A stretch of DNA of 64,000 nucleotides from CAZRHR01 sp964599915 (GCA_964599915.1 CAZRHR010000002.1:14201-78200), one strand, 5' to 3'. Positions 1 through 9,047 are shown, counted from the first letter of the stretch. A program made the numbers and translations. Notes: a model not told the origin generated them from the letters alone.

Positions 1-261
1 CCATTTATCATCATGCGCTCGGAAAAGCTTGAGGGACAAGGAGGAGAATTCCGTTTTACCGGGCAAATTGACATACGCGGGGTACGTCAGTCCATACAAT
101 TTCCCTTTTTCTTCGTGGAAAAGGATGGACGGGGATTGTTTACGGCAAATTTTAGCTTAAACCGTTTAGCCTTTCAGGTAGGGCCCTCTCAAGGGCCTTT
201 AGGTACACAAGTAGACGTATCGCTTAGCGTGCAGGTGAAGGCGCCTTCTGAACAGGAATGA
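1..261 (+). CDS. YceI-like family protein, C-terminal part (5' end outside window)
   Basis: The frame is open from base 1 and stops at 259-261, so the gene begins before the window. The visible 86 residues carry the end of a YceI-type fold: a G-x-I-D-I-R-G-V strand, a hydrophobic F-P-F-F-F strand and the F-x-L-N-R-L-A-F-x-V-G segment typical near the C-terminus. YceI proteins are lipocalin-like, often periplasmic, and bind polyisoprenoid-type ligands; the role here is not known. The last 38 bases overlap the end of the convergent DUF2911 gene, so the two 3' ends share coding sequence. Confidence 0.7.
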   Translation, partial: PFIIMRSEKLEGQGGEFRFTGQIDIRGVRQSIQFPFFFVEKDGRGLFTANFSLNRLAFQVGPSQGPLGTQVDVSLSVQVKAPSEQE

Positions 262-823
262 ACAAGTCCATGTATTCCCAACGGAAGCGAATTCCATTTT
301 TTTCGATAAAAAAATCGAGGCGTTCAGCCATTTGGTCTTGAAAAACAGGTCGAACCCGTGCGCGCAGTGCGTCTTCGCCTTCTTTATAATCGTAGGCACC
401 CCAGGTATCCCATTGGGCATTAAAGATCAGGGTCCACTCCCCGTCTTGGCTAGGTAAAGTAAAAAAACCATATTTCCCGGCGGGCAAGGGTTGGCCAGCT
501 ACCAGCACAGGCGCAGAGAACTCCATGGTGGTGGTTTCATTGGCACCGGAACGCCAAACTTCGTTCCAAGGCACCAATTCCCCCCAGATTTTGCGGCCTT
601 TGGTGGCAGGAGAGCCGTACGTTACCGTTACTTTCACCTGGTCAATGAGACCTGTGGTTACCTTTTGTGGAGAGGGTCGGTCTTCATTTCGAATTTCCGT
701 GCGCGGCCCTAAGGTATCTGCCAATGCAGTGGTATCTGAATGGTCCGCATTATTACCTTGAGAAGATCCGCAAGCGAACCAAATTGGGAACAACAGGGTT
801 CCTGCAAATAACCATTTTTTCAT
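224..823 (-). CDS. DUF2911 domain lipoprotein
   Basis: 199 residues. The N-terminus is a lipoprotein signal (charged MKKW, hydrophobic core, WFAC lipobox with Cys at residue 18), so the protein is probably membrane anchored. Residues about 45-195 match the DUF2911 family, with the hallmark strings GRKIWGELVP, VWRSGANETTT and LPAGKYGFFTLP. DUF2911 proteins are common in Bacteroidota and have no established biochemical function. The gene converges on the YceI-like gene and overlaps its end by 38 bases. No clear promoter was identified between it and the divergent sod gene. Confidence 0.85.
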   Translation of the reverse strand: MKKWLFAGTLLFPIWFACGSSQGNNADHSDTTALADTLGPRTEIRNEDRPSPQKVTTGLIDQVKVTVTYGSPATKGRKIWGELVPWNEVWRSGANETTTMEFSAPVLVAGQPLPAGKYGFFTLPSQDGEWTLIFNAQWDTWGAYDYKEGEDALRARVRPVFQDQMAERLDFFIEKNGIRFRWEYMDLFIPVQKAPSPAR

Positions 824-923
824 ACCTTAAATTTAAATAAAACTCCGGAAACCAGCCATGGAAATATTAAATTTGACAACGAAAACCGAAATAGATTGTT
901 TTACCATTTTAAACTGAATACTT

Positions 924-1532
924 ATGGCATTTGAACTTGCACCTTTACCTTACGCTTACAACGCATTAGAGCCCCATTTTGATGCGATGACCATGGAAAT
1001 CCACCATTCTCGCCATCATGCGGCGTATACCAATAACCTCAATGCAGCTGTTGAAAATACAGACATGGCCGGTCTTAGCATTGAAACCCTCATGGAAACC
1101 ATTTCAAAAAGACCCATGGCGGTACGCAACAATGGCGGAGGTTATTACAACCACAATTTATTCTGGCAAATTTTGTCTCCCACAGGAGGCGGTGTTCCAG
1201 AAGGAAAACTAGGCGAGGCCATTACCAAAGCGTTTGGGTCTTTCGATGCCTTTAAAACTGCATTTTCACAAGCAGCTGCCACGCGTTTTGGCTCCGGTTG
1301 GGCTTGGCTCGTGGTGCATGATGGCAACCTTGTGGTAAGCTCTACGCCGAACCAAGACAACCCATTGATGGACATTGCCGAAGTAAAAGGTACGCCCATT
1401 CTTGGTCTCGATGTATGGGAACATGCCTATTATCTCAAGTTTCAAAACAAGCGTCCGGATTATATTTCCACCTTTTGGAACATTGTTAACTGGAACCACG
1501 TGGCTGCTTTGTACGAAAAAGCGACGAAATAA
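924..1532 (+). CDS. sodA: Superoxide dismutase, Fe/Mn family, Mn-like
   Basis: 202 residues, full length for the family. It converts superoxide to oxygen and hydrogen peroxide, probably in the cytoplasm since no signal peptide is seen. Metal ligands are visible: His27 in MEIHH, the His of YNHNLFW, and Asp and His in LDVWEHAYY. The active-site Gln appears in the C-terminal domain (NQDNPLM), as in Mn enzymes, while the Fe-type Gln position holds Gly, so Mn or cambialistic use is likely. It is a single-gene unit followed by a strong terminator. Upstream, a possible TTTG box at 872-875 and TAGATTGT at 892-899 are too close together to be convincing. Confidence 0.95.
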   Translation: MAFELAPLPYAYNALEPHFDAMTMEIHHSRHHAAYTNNLNAAVENTDMAGLSIETLMETISKRPMAVRNNGGGYYNHNLFWQILSPTGGGVPEGKLGEAITKAFGSFDAFKTAFSQAAATRFGSGWAWLVVHDGNLVVSSTPNQDNPLMDIAEVKGTPILGLDVWEHAYYLKFQNKRPDYISTFWNIVNWNHVAALYEKATK

Positions 1533-1551
1533 TTTAAACTGAACCAATGAC

Positions 1552-1583
1552 AAGCCGTCTTTTCTAGGAAAGACGGCTTTTTT
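1552..1583 (+). terminator. Rho-independent terminator after sodA
   Basis: A perfect stem of AAGCCGTCTTT with AAAGACGGCTT, a short loop, and a T-run directly after. It ends the sod transcript about 20 bases past the stop. Confidence 0.9.
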
Positions 1584-1606
1584 ATGTTCCAACCAAGATA
1601 AAACTG

Positions 1607-1614
1607 TACCTTTG
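1607..1614 (+). promoter_or_regulatory. TAnnTTTG -7 box of the ClC gene
   Basis: TACCTTTG is an exact match to the Bacteroidota -7 element. It ends 4 bases before the GTG start at 1619, so the transcript may be leaderless. No clear TTG -33 box lies at the usual spacing. Confidence 0.45.
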
Positions 1615-1618
1615 GAAA

Positions 1619-3409
1619 GTGTGGAAGACACTATTTCGTCGATTTTTTGCCCTACACAGGCTTCCTTTGCAATGGGCCAGAAAAAAACTGAATGCCTCCG
1701 CTTTTTTGTTTCTTTCCGCGATACTTACCGGAATTAGTGCAGGGCTGGCCGCGTATGCCTTAAAAAGTCTGGTGCATTATGTGAATGTATTTTTTATCCA
1801 AGAAAACCCCATTCCTTTCGGGCGGTACATGTTGCCCTTTTTCCCGATGATTGGCCTTTTGCTCTGTGTGTTTGTGGTGCGATATTTTTATAAAAACGAA
1901 GCAGGCAAAGGCATAGCGCGGGTTTTACAGGCCATTGCCAGACAAAACAGCGTAATTCCGCCCAACCGGATGCATTCGCAGGTGGTAACAGCTGGAATCA
2001 CTGTAGGACTTGGAGGTTCTTCCGGATTGGAAGGTCCCATTGTCGTTACAGGCGCCGCCATTGGCTCCAATTATGCCAGAAGTTATCGCTTGGGTTACCG
2101 GGAACGGACCTTGTTACTTGCTGCAGGTGTAGCCGGCGGAATCGCTGCCGTCTTCAATGCGCCTGTGGCCGGCCTGATGTTTGCCATTGAAATCATATTG
2201 GCCGGGGTAGTACTTACAGAATTTATGCCCTTGATTGTAGCGGCTGTTTCAGGCGCCTTATGCGGACAACTCCTTTTGCATCAAGGCGTCCTTTTCCATT
2301 TTGACCACCTGCCGTCTTTTTACATTAAAGACCTGCCTTGGTTCATTCTTTTAGGATTTTTAGCCGCCAACCTTTCCATTTATTATGGAAAAGCCACGCA
2401 TCAGGTGGAATTGTTTTTTTACCGGCTTCGCCATTGGCCTTACGCCCGAGCGGTGATGGGAGGTTTGGTTCTAGCGCTTTTGATTGCCCTATTTCCAGCC
2501 TTGTTTGGGGAAGGTTTTAGTTTTTTACAAGCTTTGATTGACGGGCATCCAGAGCGACTTTTACAAGGCAGCCTAATTCCCTGGCCTAGTACCTCTTCTT
2601 TTTGGCTTATATTGGTAATCGGCTGTACCGTCCTTTTTAAGTCCATTGCCACAGCCACCACCATTCATGCCGGCGGAAATGGAGGCAATTTTGCCCCTTC
2701 ACTTTTCATGGGCGGCATGCTTGGTTGGACATTCGCTCAGGTAATCAATTTGTTGTTTGATTCAGAAGTGTCGTCCACCCAATTTATGTTGGTGGGTATG
2801 GCCGGGATGTTATCAGGCGTCATGTATGCGCCTCTTACCGCCATTTTTTTGATTGCCGAAATTTCAGGCAGCTACACCTTAATATTACCCTTGATGGTGG
2901 TGGCAGCCGTAAGCTATTTTACGACAAGGTACCTTAGACCTATTTCTCCGGAAACTGCTTTACTCGTGGAAAAGGGAGAGATTTACACCGGCCATAAAGA
3001 CGAAAATGTCTTGCAAAATATTGCTTTAAGCAAAATTGTTGAAAAGGACATCTTGTCGCTGCGAGCAGAACAGACCTTGGGTGATTTGGTGGAAGCCATT
3101 CGGGCAAGTCCACGGCAAATTTTTGCCATTACCACAGAAAAAGGTGACTTTTTGGGACTCATTTCGTTGGAACAAGTCAAAACTATTCTTTTCGACAGAG
3201 AACAATATGAGGTGATTCGTTTAGAATCGCTTGTAAAGCCTCCAGTAGGAATTTTACCCGTAGATGCATCGATGAAAACGGTGATTCATATCTTTGAGGA
3301 GACCGGTGCATGGAATTTACCTGTGGTGCAAGGAAGCCAATTTATTGGGCTTATCTCCAGAAGCAGTGTTTTTTCCGCTTATCGCAATGAATTGATTCGC
3401 CAAAGCTAA
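1619..3409 (+). CDS. ClC family anion channel/antiporter with CBS domains
   Basis: 596 residues with a GTG start. Residues about 25-440 form the ClC membrane domain: GSSGLEGP (133-140) holds the gating Glu138, and GNGGNFAPSLF is the second anion-site motif. The first anion motif, usually GSGIP, reads GKGIA, with Lys for the key Ser. The proton-path Glu of ClC antiporters is replaced by Ile192, next to Glu191. Two CBS domains occupy about 460-590 and probably sense nucleotides. The stop overlaps the next start (TAATG), so the genes are translationally coupled. Whether it is a channel or an exchanger, and whether chloride is the substrate, is not settled by sequence. Confidence 0.9.
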   Translation: MWKTLFRRFFALHRLPLQWARKKLNASAFLFLSAILTGISAGLAAYALKSLVHYVNVFFIQENPIPFGRYMLPFFPMIGLLLCVFVVRYFYKNEAGKGIARVLQAIARQNSVIPPNRMHSQVVTAGITVGLGGSSGLEGPIVVTGAAIGSNYARSYRLGYRERTLLLAAGVAGGIAAVFNAPVAGLMFAIEIILAGVVLTEFMPLIVAAVSGALCGQLLLHQGVLFHFDHLPSFYIKDLPWFILLGFLAANLSIYYGKATHQVELFFYRLRHWPYARAVMGGLVLALLIALFPALFGEGFSFLQALIDGHPERLLQGSLIPWPSTSSFWLILVIGCTVLFKSIATATTIHAGGNGGNFAPSLFMGGMLGWTFAQVINLLFDSEVSSTQFMLVGMAGMLSGVMYAPLTAIFLIAEISGSYTLILPLMVVAAVSYFTTRYLRPISPETALLVEKGEIYTGHKDENVLQNIALSKIVEKDILSLRAEQTLGDLVEAIRASPRQIFAITTEKGDFLGLISLEQVKTILFDREQYEVIRLESLVKPPVGILPVDASMKTVIHIFEETGAWNLPVVQGSQFIGLISRSSVFSAYRNELIRQS

Positions 3410-5082
3410 TGACCATTTCACGCACTTCAAGATGGCCTTGGATAGGAGTATTACTCCTGCATTTTTTACATTTTCTGCCGTATTTTATATCGAGTGACCC
3501 CTACATCCGCATTCATGATACCTTGGAAGGCGAGTTAGGCTGGTTGCATTTGCAGTCTATACAACCAGCACCTTTTTCCACCGCATCAGGGCAGGAAATT
3601 GCCCAAACCATGAACGGTTTGCCACGAGATGCCGTGCCCGGTCCATTTTCTATCGTGAATGTTTTTGTCCATGTATTTGGGACTTTCACAGGCTATATGA
3701 TTCACCGTGGCTTAGTGCATGTGGTGGCTTTTTGGAGCATGTATTGGCTGCTGGGAGGTCTGGGATATAAAAATGTCTGGCGTATTTGGGGCGCGTTGGT
3801 CTATAGTTTTGTGCCCTTTTTCTCGGTTTTTGGTATTGCCATTGCCGGACTTCCGGCCATTTGGGCGGCGGGACAAAGCTTGCTTCACCATCCCAAACAT
3901 GTGGGGGCCTGGCTTGTACTGCTAATTTTCCCCTTTTGGGCCAGTGCCATTTGGGGAGCGCCGGCTTCCGTTTTGATTTTAAGTTTGTTAGGCTTAGACT
4001 ATCTTAGGAAGCAACGTAAAATTCCTTGGGCAGCCGTCGGAGGCATGGTACTACATGTAGGAGGTTTCCTATTGGCCCTTTTTCCCATGCTGCGGCTGCT
4101 ATGTTGCCATCCGGATTTTATTTCTCATCGAACCGCCTATATTCCCGATCCCCCCGATTTTGCATCAGCGACTGGAGAGTTTTTACAGCTTTTATTTATT
4201 GGGCATTACCATACAGGCATACTTATGACCTTGCCTATTATTGTGGTGGCCTTGTTGTCCTTGGGTCGTGAAAAACCCTATCGATGGTTGTTCCCAGCCA
4301 TTTTTGCCATTTGCTTTTTTCAGGCCGGCTATCCACTGGCCGCGCCATTCTTTGAAAACCATCTTCCTTTCGTAGATGCCATACGGCCGAACCGATTGCA
4401 TACCTTACTGCCCATGTTATGGGTGGTTCTATTGGTCCGATCCCTCACCGCCATTGACTTGCATCAGTTGGGTAGGTGGATTCCGTCCATGGCTGTGGCG
4501 GCACAGCTAACCATTGGTTTTTTAGCCCATGATGAAATTTTACATAATTACAGAAACCTGCTTGGCTTTTCCAAATTCCCTGGACATAAAGCTTTTGTAG
4601 CCAAGCCTTTATTCGATGCCTTTAAAGCGCATACCGGCAAATCCCCTGAGAATTATCGGGTGATTTGTCTAGGCTTTCCTCCCGCAGTAGCTTGGTACAA
4701 TGGTTTATACACTTTAGACGGACTGCATGCCATTTATGATTTAAGGTACAAAAACAGATTCTACCGACTTATTGCCAGAGAATTAAACAGAGAACCGAAG
4801 CTAAAAAAATACTTTTTGAACTGGGGAAATCGGTGTTTTATCTTTTCTGCAGAAATTGGATTTCGTCCGGACGCTTTTATCCCAACCCTTCATCAAGGAA
4901 AACGAATTCAAAATCTTCTGCTCAATTCTGAGGCCTTTCAGGAAATGGGAGGTACCTACCTTTTATCCGCCTTACCCATAGAAAGTAGTGCTTTTAACCA
5001 TTTTACACTAAAAGAAACTATTACCTCACCGGAAATCCCTTGGAATTTGTACATTTACACCAGTTTTTCAACAGCTGAATGA
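3409..5082 (+). CDS. Polytopic membrane protein of unknown function (DUF6044-like?)
   Basis: 557 residues with roughly ten or more hydrophobic segments spread from residue 10 to about 380, followed by a soluble C-terminal part of about 170 residues. An early exposed loop contains SSDPYIRIHDTLEGE and later MNGLPRDAV, which resemble the DUF6044 membrane family as I remember it; this is a weak assignment. Such architecture is typical of GT-C-like envelope glycosyltransferases and YfhO-like proteins, but no catalytic motif is certain. It overlaps the ClC stop by one base and the next small gene by four (ATGA), so it sits in an operon. Confidence 0.75.
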   Translation: MTISRTSRWPWIGVLLLHFLHFLPYFISSDPYIRIHDTLEGELGWLHLQSIQPAPFSTASGQEIAQTMNGLPRDAVPGPFSIVNVFVHVFGTFTGYMIHRGLVHVVAFWSMYWLLGGLGYKNVWRIWGALVYSFVPFFSVFGIAIAGLPAIWAAGQSLLHHPKHVGAWLVLLIFPFWASAIWGAPASVLILSLLGLDYLRKQRKIPWAAVGGMVLHVGGFLLALFPMLRLLCCHPDFISHRTAYIPDPPDFASATGEFLQLLFIGHYHTGILMTLPIIVVALLSLGREKPYRWLFPAIFAICFFQAGYPLAAPFFENHLPFVDAIRPNRLHTLLPMLWVVLLVRSLTAIDLHQLGRWIPSMAVAAQLTIGFLAHDEILHNYRNLLGFSKFPGHKAFVAKPLFDAFKAHTGKSPENYRVICLGFPPAVAWYNGLYTLDGLHAIYDLRYKNRFYRLIARELNREPKLKKYFLNWGNRCFIFSAEIGFRPDAFIPTLHQGKRIQNLLLNSEAFQEMGGTYLLSALPIESSAFNHFTLKETITSPEIPWNLYIYTSFSTAE

Positions 5083-5345
5083 ATATTTTTACTTATCCGC
5101 GCCGCTATGTCCAAGTTTTGTGGATGCTACTCATACCAGCGGGGCTTCCGGCATTCCTGGCATGGCTTGTGGCAGAAAGGCAACTACATCGTGGAGAATT
5201 TGCCAAGGCCAGAAAAAATACCAAACTAGGTTTTAGGCTCCTAAATATTGGGGTGGCGATTTCACTTATGGCCATAGTTGCTGCAGGAGTCATCGTGGTT
5301 TGGATGGGAGGAAGTCTTATACCTGCCATCGGCTCTTTCTACTGA
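5079..5345 (+). CDS. Small two-helix membrane protein (CD225/dispanin-like)
   Basis: 88 residues with two hydrophobic helices (about 10-30 and 53-80) separated by a basic loop containing RGEFAKARKNTKLG. A two-helix protein with a G-x-x-x-x-A-x-x-x-S/T-K loop is the pattern of the CD225/dispanin family; the match is by eye and modest. It overlaps the preceding gene by four bases, so coupled translation is likely and the two products may work together in the membrane. Confidence 0.6.
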   Translation: MNIFTYPRRYVQVLWMLLIPAGLPAFLAWLVAERQLHRGEFAKARKNTKLGFRLLNIGVAISLMAIVAAGVIVVWMGGSLIPAIGSFY

Positions 5346-5390
5346 AAAAGGGCTTTTTGACAACATGAATTCATTCTATCTCTAATACTT

Positions 5391-5822
5391 ATGGAAACAG
5401 GAATATTGCATTTACACGGCGGCCTGCGCTATATCGTTTTGGCTTTGCTGATTTGGGCCATTGTATCCAATCTTTTGCGCAAAGGTCAGCCTTTTGGGTC
5501 GGCCGATCGCAAATTGGCCATGTTTGCCATGGTGTCTACGCATATTCAATTGGTTTTGGGCATTTTGTTGTGGGTATTGTTGGGTCATGTGAACAATTTG
5601 GCCATGATGGACAATGCCGTTTTACGTTTCAAAGCGCTTGAACATCCAGTGGCCATGCTGCTTGGCATCATTCTTATTACCGTCGGCTACTCTACCGCCA
5701 AGCGCATGAAAAACGATGCGGCCAAGCGCAAACGCATTGCCCTATTTTATGCCTTAGGTTTACTCGTCATTTTATCCCGCATACCATGGCCCTTTGTTGT
5801 AGAAGGTGGAAAATGGTTTTAA
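5391..5822 (+). CDS. Conserved four-helix membrane protein
   Basis: 143 residues with four predicted membrane helices (about 10-27, 43-62, 85-103 and 117-135). It matches a family widespread in Bacteroidota, with HLHGGLRYIVL near the start, THIQLVLG in helix 2, EHPVAMLLG in helix 3, and RIPWPF near the end. Members are often labelled cytochrome b-like because of spaced His residues, but heme binding is not shown. Its last 10 bases overlap the cytochrome c lipoprotein gene, which fits a link to electron transfer without proving it. Confidence 0.75.
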   Translation: METGILHLHGGLRYIVLALLIWAIVSNLLRKGQPFGSADRKLAMFAMVSTHIQLVLGILLWVLLGHVNNLAMMDNAVLRFKALEHPVAMLLGIILITVGYSTAKRMKNDAAKRKRIALFYALGLLVILSRIPWPFVVEGGKWF

Positions 5823-6127
5823 GCCTTTTTTCCTTTTTTCCTTTGGTATTTTTTATGGCGTGTCAGCAGGGAAGCCCAAGTGCCTCTGCTACAACCCATG
5901 ACCAACAAGCCGGAACATCTGTTTATCAAAAATATTGCGTGGCCTGCCACGGTAGCCAAGGAGATTTAGGCCTTCAAGGAGCGCCCAACTTGAAAACCTC
6001 TGCGCTGGATGAACAAGCACGCATCGAAGTGATTACCCATGGACGTGGCGTGATGCCCGCTTATGAAGTATTGCTAACCAAAGAAGAAATACAGGCGGTT
6101 GCCCAATACACCTTGTCTTTACAATGA
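5813..6127 (+). CDS. Monoheme cytochrome c lipoprotein
   Basis: 104 residues from the ATG at 5813; an upstream in-frame ATG at 5786 would put nine charged and Cys residues before the signal, so the later start is preferred. A hydrophobic leader ends in FFMAC, a lipobox, so the protein is probably anchored outside the inner membrane. One heme site CVACH follows, and GRGVMPAY supplies the probable Met axial ligand, as in small class I cytochromes. It overlaps both neighbours (10 bases upstream, ATGA with hflX). Confidence 0.85.
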   Translation: MVLSLFSFFPLVFFMACQQGSPSASATTHDQQAGTSVYQKYCVACHGSQGDLGLQGAPNLKTSALDEQARIEVITHGRGVMPAYEVLLTKEEIQAVAQYTLSLQ

Positions 6128-7350
6128 TAGACAACCCAACGTATAAAAAATTAAGCGACACGCCGGAAAAAGCGGTACTTATTGGCATCATTCATCAGCA
6201 CCAATCCGAAGCACAACTCAAAGAGTATCTGGATGAACTTGCTTTTCTGGTAGATACGGCCGGTGCAGAGGAGATGAAGCGCTTTGTTCAGAAACTGGAC
6301 AAACCTAATCCCTCCACCTTTATTGGCTCTGGAAAAATTGAAGAGGTCAGGGAATTTGTAGAAATGGCCGGGGTAGATATGCTGGTGTTCGATGATGAGT
6401 TGAGTCCATCTCAATTAAAAAACATTGAAAAAATCTTTAATCCGGACCCTAACAGCCTGGAAAAGAAGGTAAAAGTATTGGATCGAACCCACCTTATCCT
6501 CGATATTTTTGCCCAAAGGGCACGCACATCGCATGCTAGAACCCAAGTAGAATTGGCACAATATCAATACCTTTTGCCTCGTCTAACCCGTATGTGGACG
6601 CATTTGGAACGACAAAAAGGCGGTATTGGAATGCGTGGACCCGGAGAAACGGAAATAGAAACCGACCGAAGGATCATTCGGGAAAAAATTGCCTTGCTGC
6701 GAGACAAGCTGAAAACCATCGACTTGCAGATGGCCACCCAAAGAAAAAACCGGGGCGAATTGGTCCGGGTAGCGCTGGTGGGTTATACCAACGTAGGGAA
6801 AAGCACCCTGATGACCTTGTTGAGTAAATCCGAAGTGTTTGCAGAAAACAAACTATTTGCCACTTTAGATACCACTGTTCGAAAAGTGGTTCTTGAAAAT
6901 TTACCCTTTCTACTGTCCGATACCGTAGGATTTATCCGAAAACTACCTACTCAATTGGTAGAATCCTTTAAATCGACCTTGGACGAAGTGCGGGAATCGG
7001 ACCTTTTGTTGCATGTGGTAGACATCAGTCATCCCCAATTTGAAGCACAAATTCAAGTGGTTCAAAAGACCTTGGCAGAAATTGGCGCCGGAGATAAACC
7101 CGTATTGATGGTCTTCAATAAAATTGACCAATTCCAAACGCCGGAATTTGACCCATTTGATTTGGGAGAAACGCCGGCACCACTGGATTTAGAGCAATTG
7201 CAACGTACCTGGATGAACCGCGGCGACGTGGAAGCCATTTTTATTTCAGCTGTTCAAAGAACCCATTTGGACGCATTTCGAAAAGTTTTGTATGATAAAA
7301 TCGCCGCCATACATCGGGAGCGGTATCCTTACAACCATTTTTTATATTAA
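6124..7350 (+). CDS. hflX: GTPase HflX
   Basis: 408 residues. HflX binds the 50S subunit and splits stalled or heat-damaged ribosomes. The N-terminal HflX domain spans about 1-180 and ends in the Gly-rich RGPGETEIE (171-179). The G domain follows with G1 GYTNVGKST (220-228), G3 DTVGF (266-270) and G4 NKID (332-335). Length and order are normal for the family. The start overlaps the preceding stop by four bases, and the methyltransferase gene starts two bases after the stop, so both ribosome-related genes are probably co-transcribed. Confidence 0.95.
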   Translation: MIDNPTYKKLSDTPEKAVLIGIIHQHQSEAQLKEYLDELAFLVDTAGAEEMKRFVQKLDKPNPSTFIGSGKIEEVREFVEMAGVDMLVFDDELSPSQLKNIEKIFNPDPNSLEKKVKVLDRTHLILDIFAQRARTSHARTQVELAQYQYLLPRLTRMWTHLERQKGGIGMRGPGETEIETDRRIIREKIALLRDKLKTIDLQMATQRKNRGELVRVALVGYTNVGKSTLMTLLSKSEVFAENKLFATLDTTVRKVVLENLPFLLSDTVGFIRKLPTQLVESFKSTLDEVRESDLLLHVVDISHPQFEAQIQVVQKTLAEIGAGDKPVLMVFNKIDQFQTPEFDPFDLGETPAPLDLEQLQRTWMNRGDVEAIFISAVQRTHLDAFRKVLYDKIAAIHRERYPYNHFLY

Positions 7351-7352
7351 GC

Positions 7353-8534
7353 ATGTACCCAGCCCATTTTTTTGCGGTTCATCAAGCGCTGGAAACCATA
7401 TTTTCCGGACAAAAGCCGGCAGATAAGGTGTTAGAACAGCTTTTCAAAACCCAGAAAAAAATGGGAGGGAAAGACCGTGGCGTTATTGCAGAAGCCACGT
7501 ATGGCACCGTCCGTTTTTGGCGATTACTCAACACCCTTTCGGGGCGAGAGGCCACAGACCTGTCCATCGAGGCCAACGGAATCCGCGTAGGACTGTGGCA
7601 TAGGCTACAAGGAAAAGCGGTTCCTGCCTTGAAAGAATGTACCCAAGCAGGGAAAATAGACCTTGCCGGAATAAAACATTTACCCCACGCCGTGCGGGCC
7701 TCCATACCAGATTGGTTGGAAGACCTTGGAGACAAAGCCTATGGCCATCAATGGCCAACGCTTATGGAAGCATTGAATCAGCCGGCACCCGTCCATTTCC
7801 GAATCAATACGCTGAAAATAGCCCCGAAAAACTTTTTTTCCGAAACCACTTTACCCGTTCGACCGGTGGAACATTTCCCCTATGGTGCGGTAGCAAAAGA
7901 AAGAATGTCGGTATTTCGGCACCCGGAGTATTTAGCAGGACAAATTGAAATTCAGGATTTAGGCTCCCAGCAGATTGGACCGTTTTTAGAGGTGACACCA
8001 GGAATGCGCGTGATTGATGCCTGTGCAGGTGGAGGTGGAAAAGCCCTTCATTTGGCAGCTTTAATGGAAAATAAAGGGCAAATCCTGGCCATGGACATTC
8101 ATGGTTGGAAACTTGAACAAGTAAAAATTAGGGCTAAAAGGGCTGGTGCACACAATCTGGAAATCCGGGTCATAGAAAACCAAAAAACCATCAAACGCTT
8201 AGCCAAATCGGCCGATCGGGTGTTGCTCGATGTGCCATGTTCCGGATTGGGCGTTTTGCGAAGAAATCCGGATGCCAAATGGAAAATGCAACCGGAGAGA
8301 ATACAGGAACTCATTCAAATACAAAGAGACATCCTAGATAAGTATGCGGAGATGGTGAAGCCGGGTGGAAAATTGGTGTATGCCACCTGTTCTATTCTGG
8401 TGGAAGAAAACCAAGCCCAGGTTCAGCATTTTTTACAAAATCATACAGACTTCACCTTTGAGGAAGATCATTTTCAACCTCCCGGCCTCACCGATGGGTT
8501 TTACATGGCCCGAATGAAAAGAAAGGCGGAGTAG
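7353..8534 (+). CDS. RsmB/NOL1/NOP2 family rRNA m5C methyltransferase
   Basis: 393 residues. The enzyme methylates C5 of a cytosine in rRNA using S-adenosylmethionine. An N-terminal NusB/RsmB-like RNA-binding region covers about 1-150. The SAM motif reads DACAGGGGKALHLA, and both conserved Cys motifs are present: DVPCSGLGVLRRNPDAKWK (release Cys) and YATCSILVEEN (nucleophile motif). Which cytosine is modified cannot be told from sequence. It is the last gene of the plus-strand run; the repeat island begins about 20 bases after its stop. Confidence 0.9.
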   Translation: MYPAHFFAVHQALETIFSGQKPADKVLEQLFKTQKKMGGKDRGVIAEATYGTVRFWRLLNTLSGREATDLSIEANGIRVGLWHRLQGKAVPALKECTQAGKIDLAGIKHLPHAVRASIPDWLEDLGDKAYGHQWPTLMEALNQPAPVHFRINTLKIAPKNFFSETTLPVRPVEHFPYGAVAKERMSVFRHPEYLAGQIEIQDLGSQQIGPFLEVTPGMRVIDACAGGGGKALHLAALMENKGQILAMDIHGWKLEQVKIRAKRAGAHNLEIRVIENQKTIKRLAKSADRVLLDVPCSGLGVLRRNPDAKWKMQPERIQELIQIQRDILDKYAEMVKPGGKLVYATCSILVEENQAQVQHFLQNHTDFTFEEDHFQPPGLTDGFYMARMKRKAE

Positions 8535-8555
8535 GGTTAGACTAATTAAATCATA

Positions 8556-8641
8556 TTGAGTCCATCGAAACGTGGCCGTTGAGTCTACCGAAACGCGGTC
8601 GTTGAGTCTACCGAAACGTGGTCGTTGAGTTTACCGAAACG
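8556..8641. repeat. 23-bp repeat array 1 (4 units, last one short)
   Basis: Four head-to-tail units start at 8556, 8579, 8602 and 8625. Every unit begins TTGAG and contains CGAAACG from base 11; the five bases between vary. Full units end in YGGYCG; the last unit stops after CGAAACG, where module A1 begins. There are no spacers and no coding frame. Confidence 0.95.
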
Positions 8642-8800
8642 AATAAGGCGACAATCGAAATTTGGGGCTACGCCCACCCCTCCCCGTAGTCAATTTATCG
8701 AAACAGTCCGACATCATTCGGATATTAAACGTGTATAATTGATTAAAATTGATGGGTCTAAGATTTCAATAATTCCTCAGGACCAATTTGATAAAATGCC
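8642..8800. repeat. 159-bp intergenic module A1
   Basis: First of four collinear modules. It starts AATAAGGCGA and ends ATAAAATGCC. It can fold two hairpins: CTACG with CGTAG around a C-rich loop (near 8668-8688), and TCCGA with TCGGA around CATCAT (near 8707-8722). Its head matches A3 while its body matches A2. Confidence 0.9.
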
Positions 8801-8804
8801 TTGG

Positions 8805-8844
8805 TTGAGCGCGCCGAAACGCGGTCGTTGAGTTTATCGAAACG
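8805..8844. repeat. 23-bp repeat array 2 (2 units)
   Basis: Units at 8805 (variable centre CGCGC) and 8828 (short, TTTAT centre), separated from module A1 by TTGG. The same TTGAG and CGAAACG arms are kept. Confidence 0.95.
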
Positions 8845-9003
8845 AATAAGGCGAATACCAAAAATTGGGGCTACGCCCACCCCTCCCCGTAGTCAATTTA
8901 TCGAAACAGTCCGACATCATTCGGATATTAAACGTGTATAATTGATTAAAATTGATGGGTCTAAGATTTCAATAATTGCTCAGGACCAATTTGATAAAAT
9001 GCC
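8845..9003. repeat. 159-bp intergenic module A2
   Basis: Body nearly identical to A1 over more than 120 bases, but the head (GCGAATACCAAAAATTGGGG) is of the A4 type. Exactly 159 bases, without indels against A1. Confidence 0.9.
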
Positions 9004-9007
9004 TTGG

Positions 9008-9047
9008 TTGAGCGCGCCGAAACGTGGTCGTTGAGTTTACCGAAACG
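9008..9047. repeat. 23-bp repeat array 3 (2 units)
   Basis: Units at 9008 (CGCGC centre) and 9031 (short, TTTAC centre), again preceded by TTGG. Confidence 0.95.

Noticed and set aside
872..899. Promoter of sodA (TTTG and TAGATTGT)
   Set aside because: Spacing is only 16 bases and the -7 match is imperfect, below the standard used for the other promoters.
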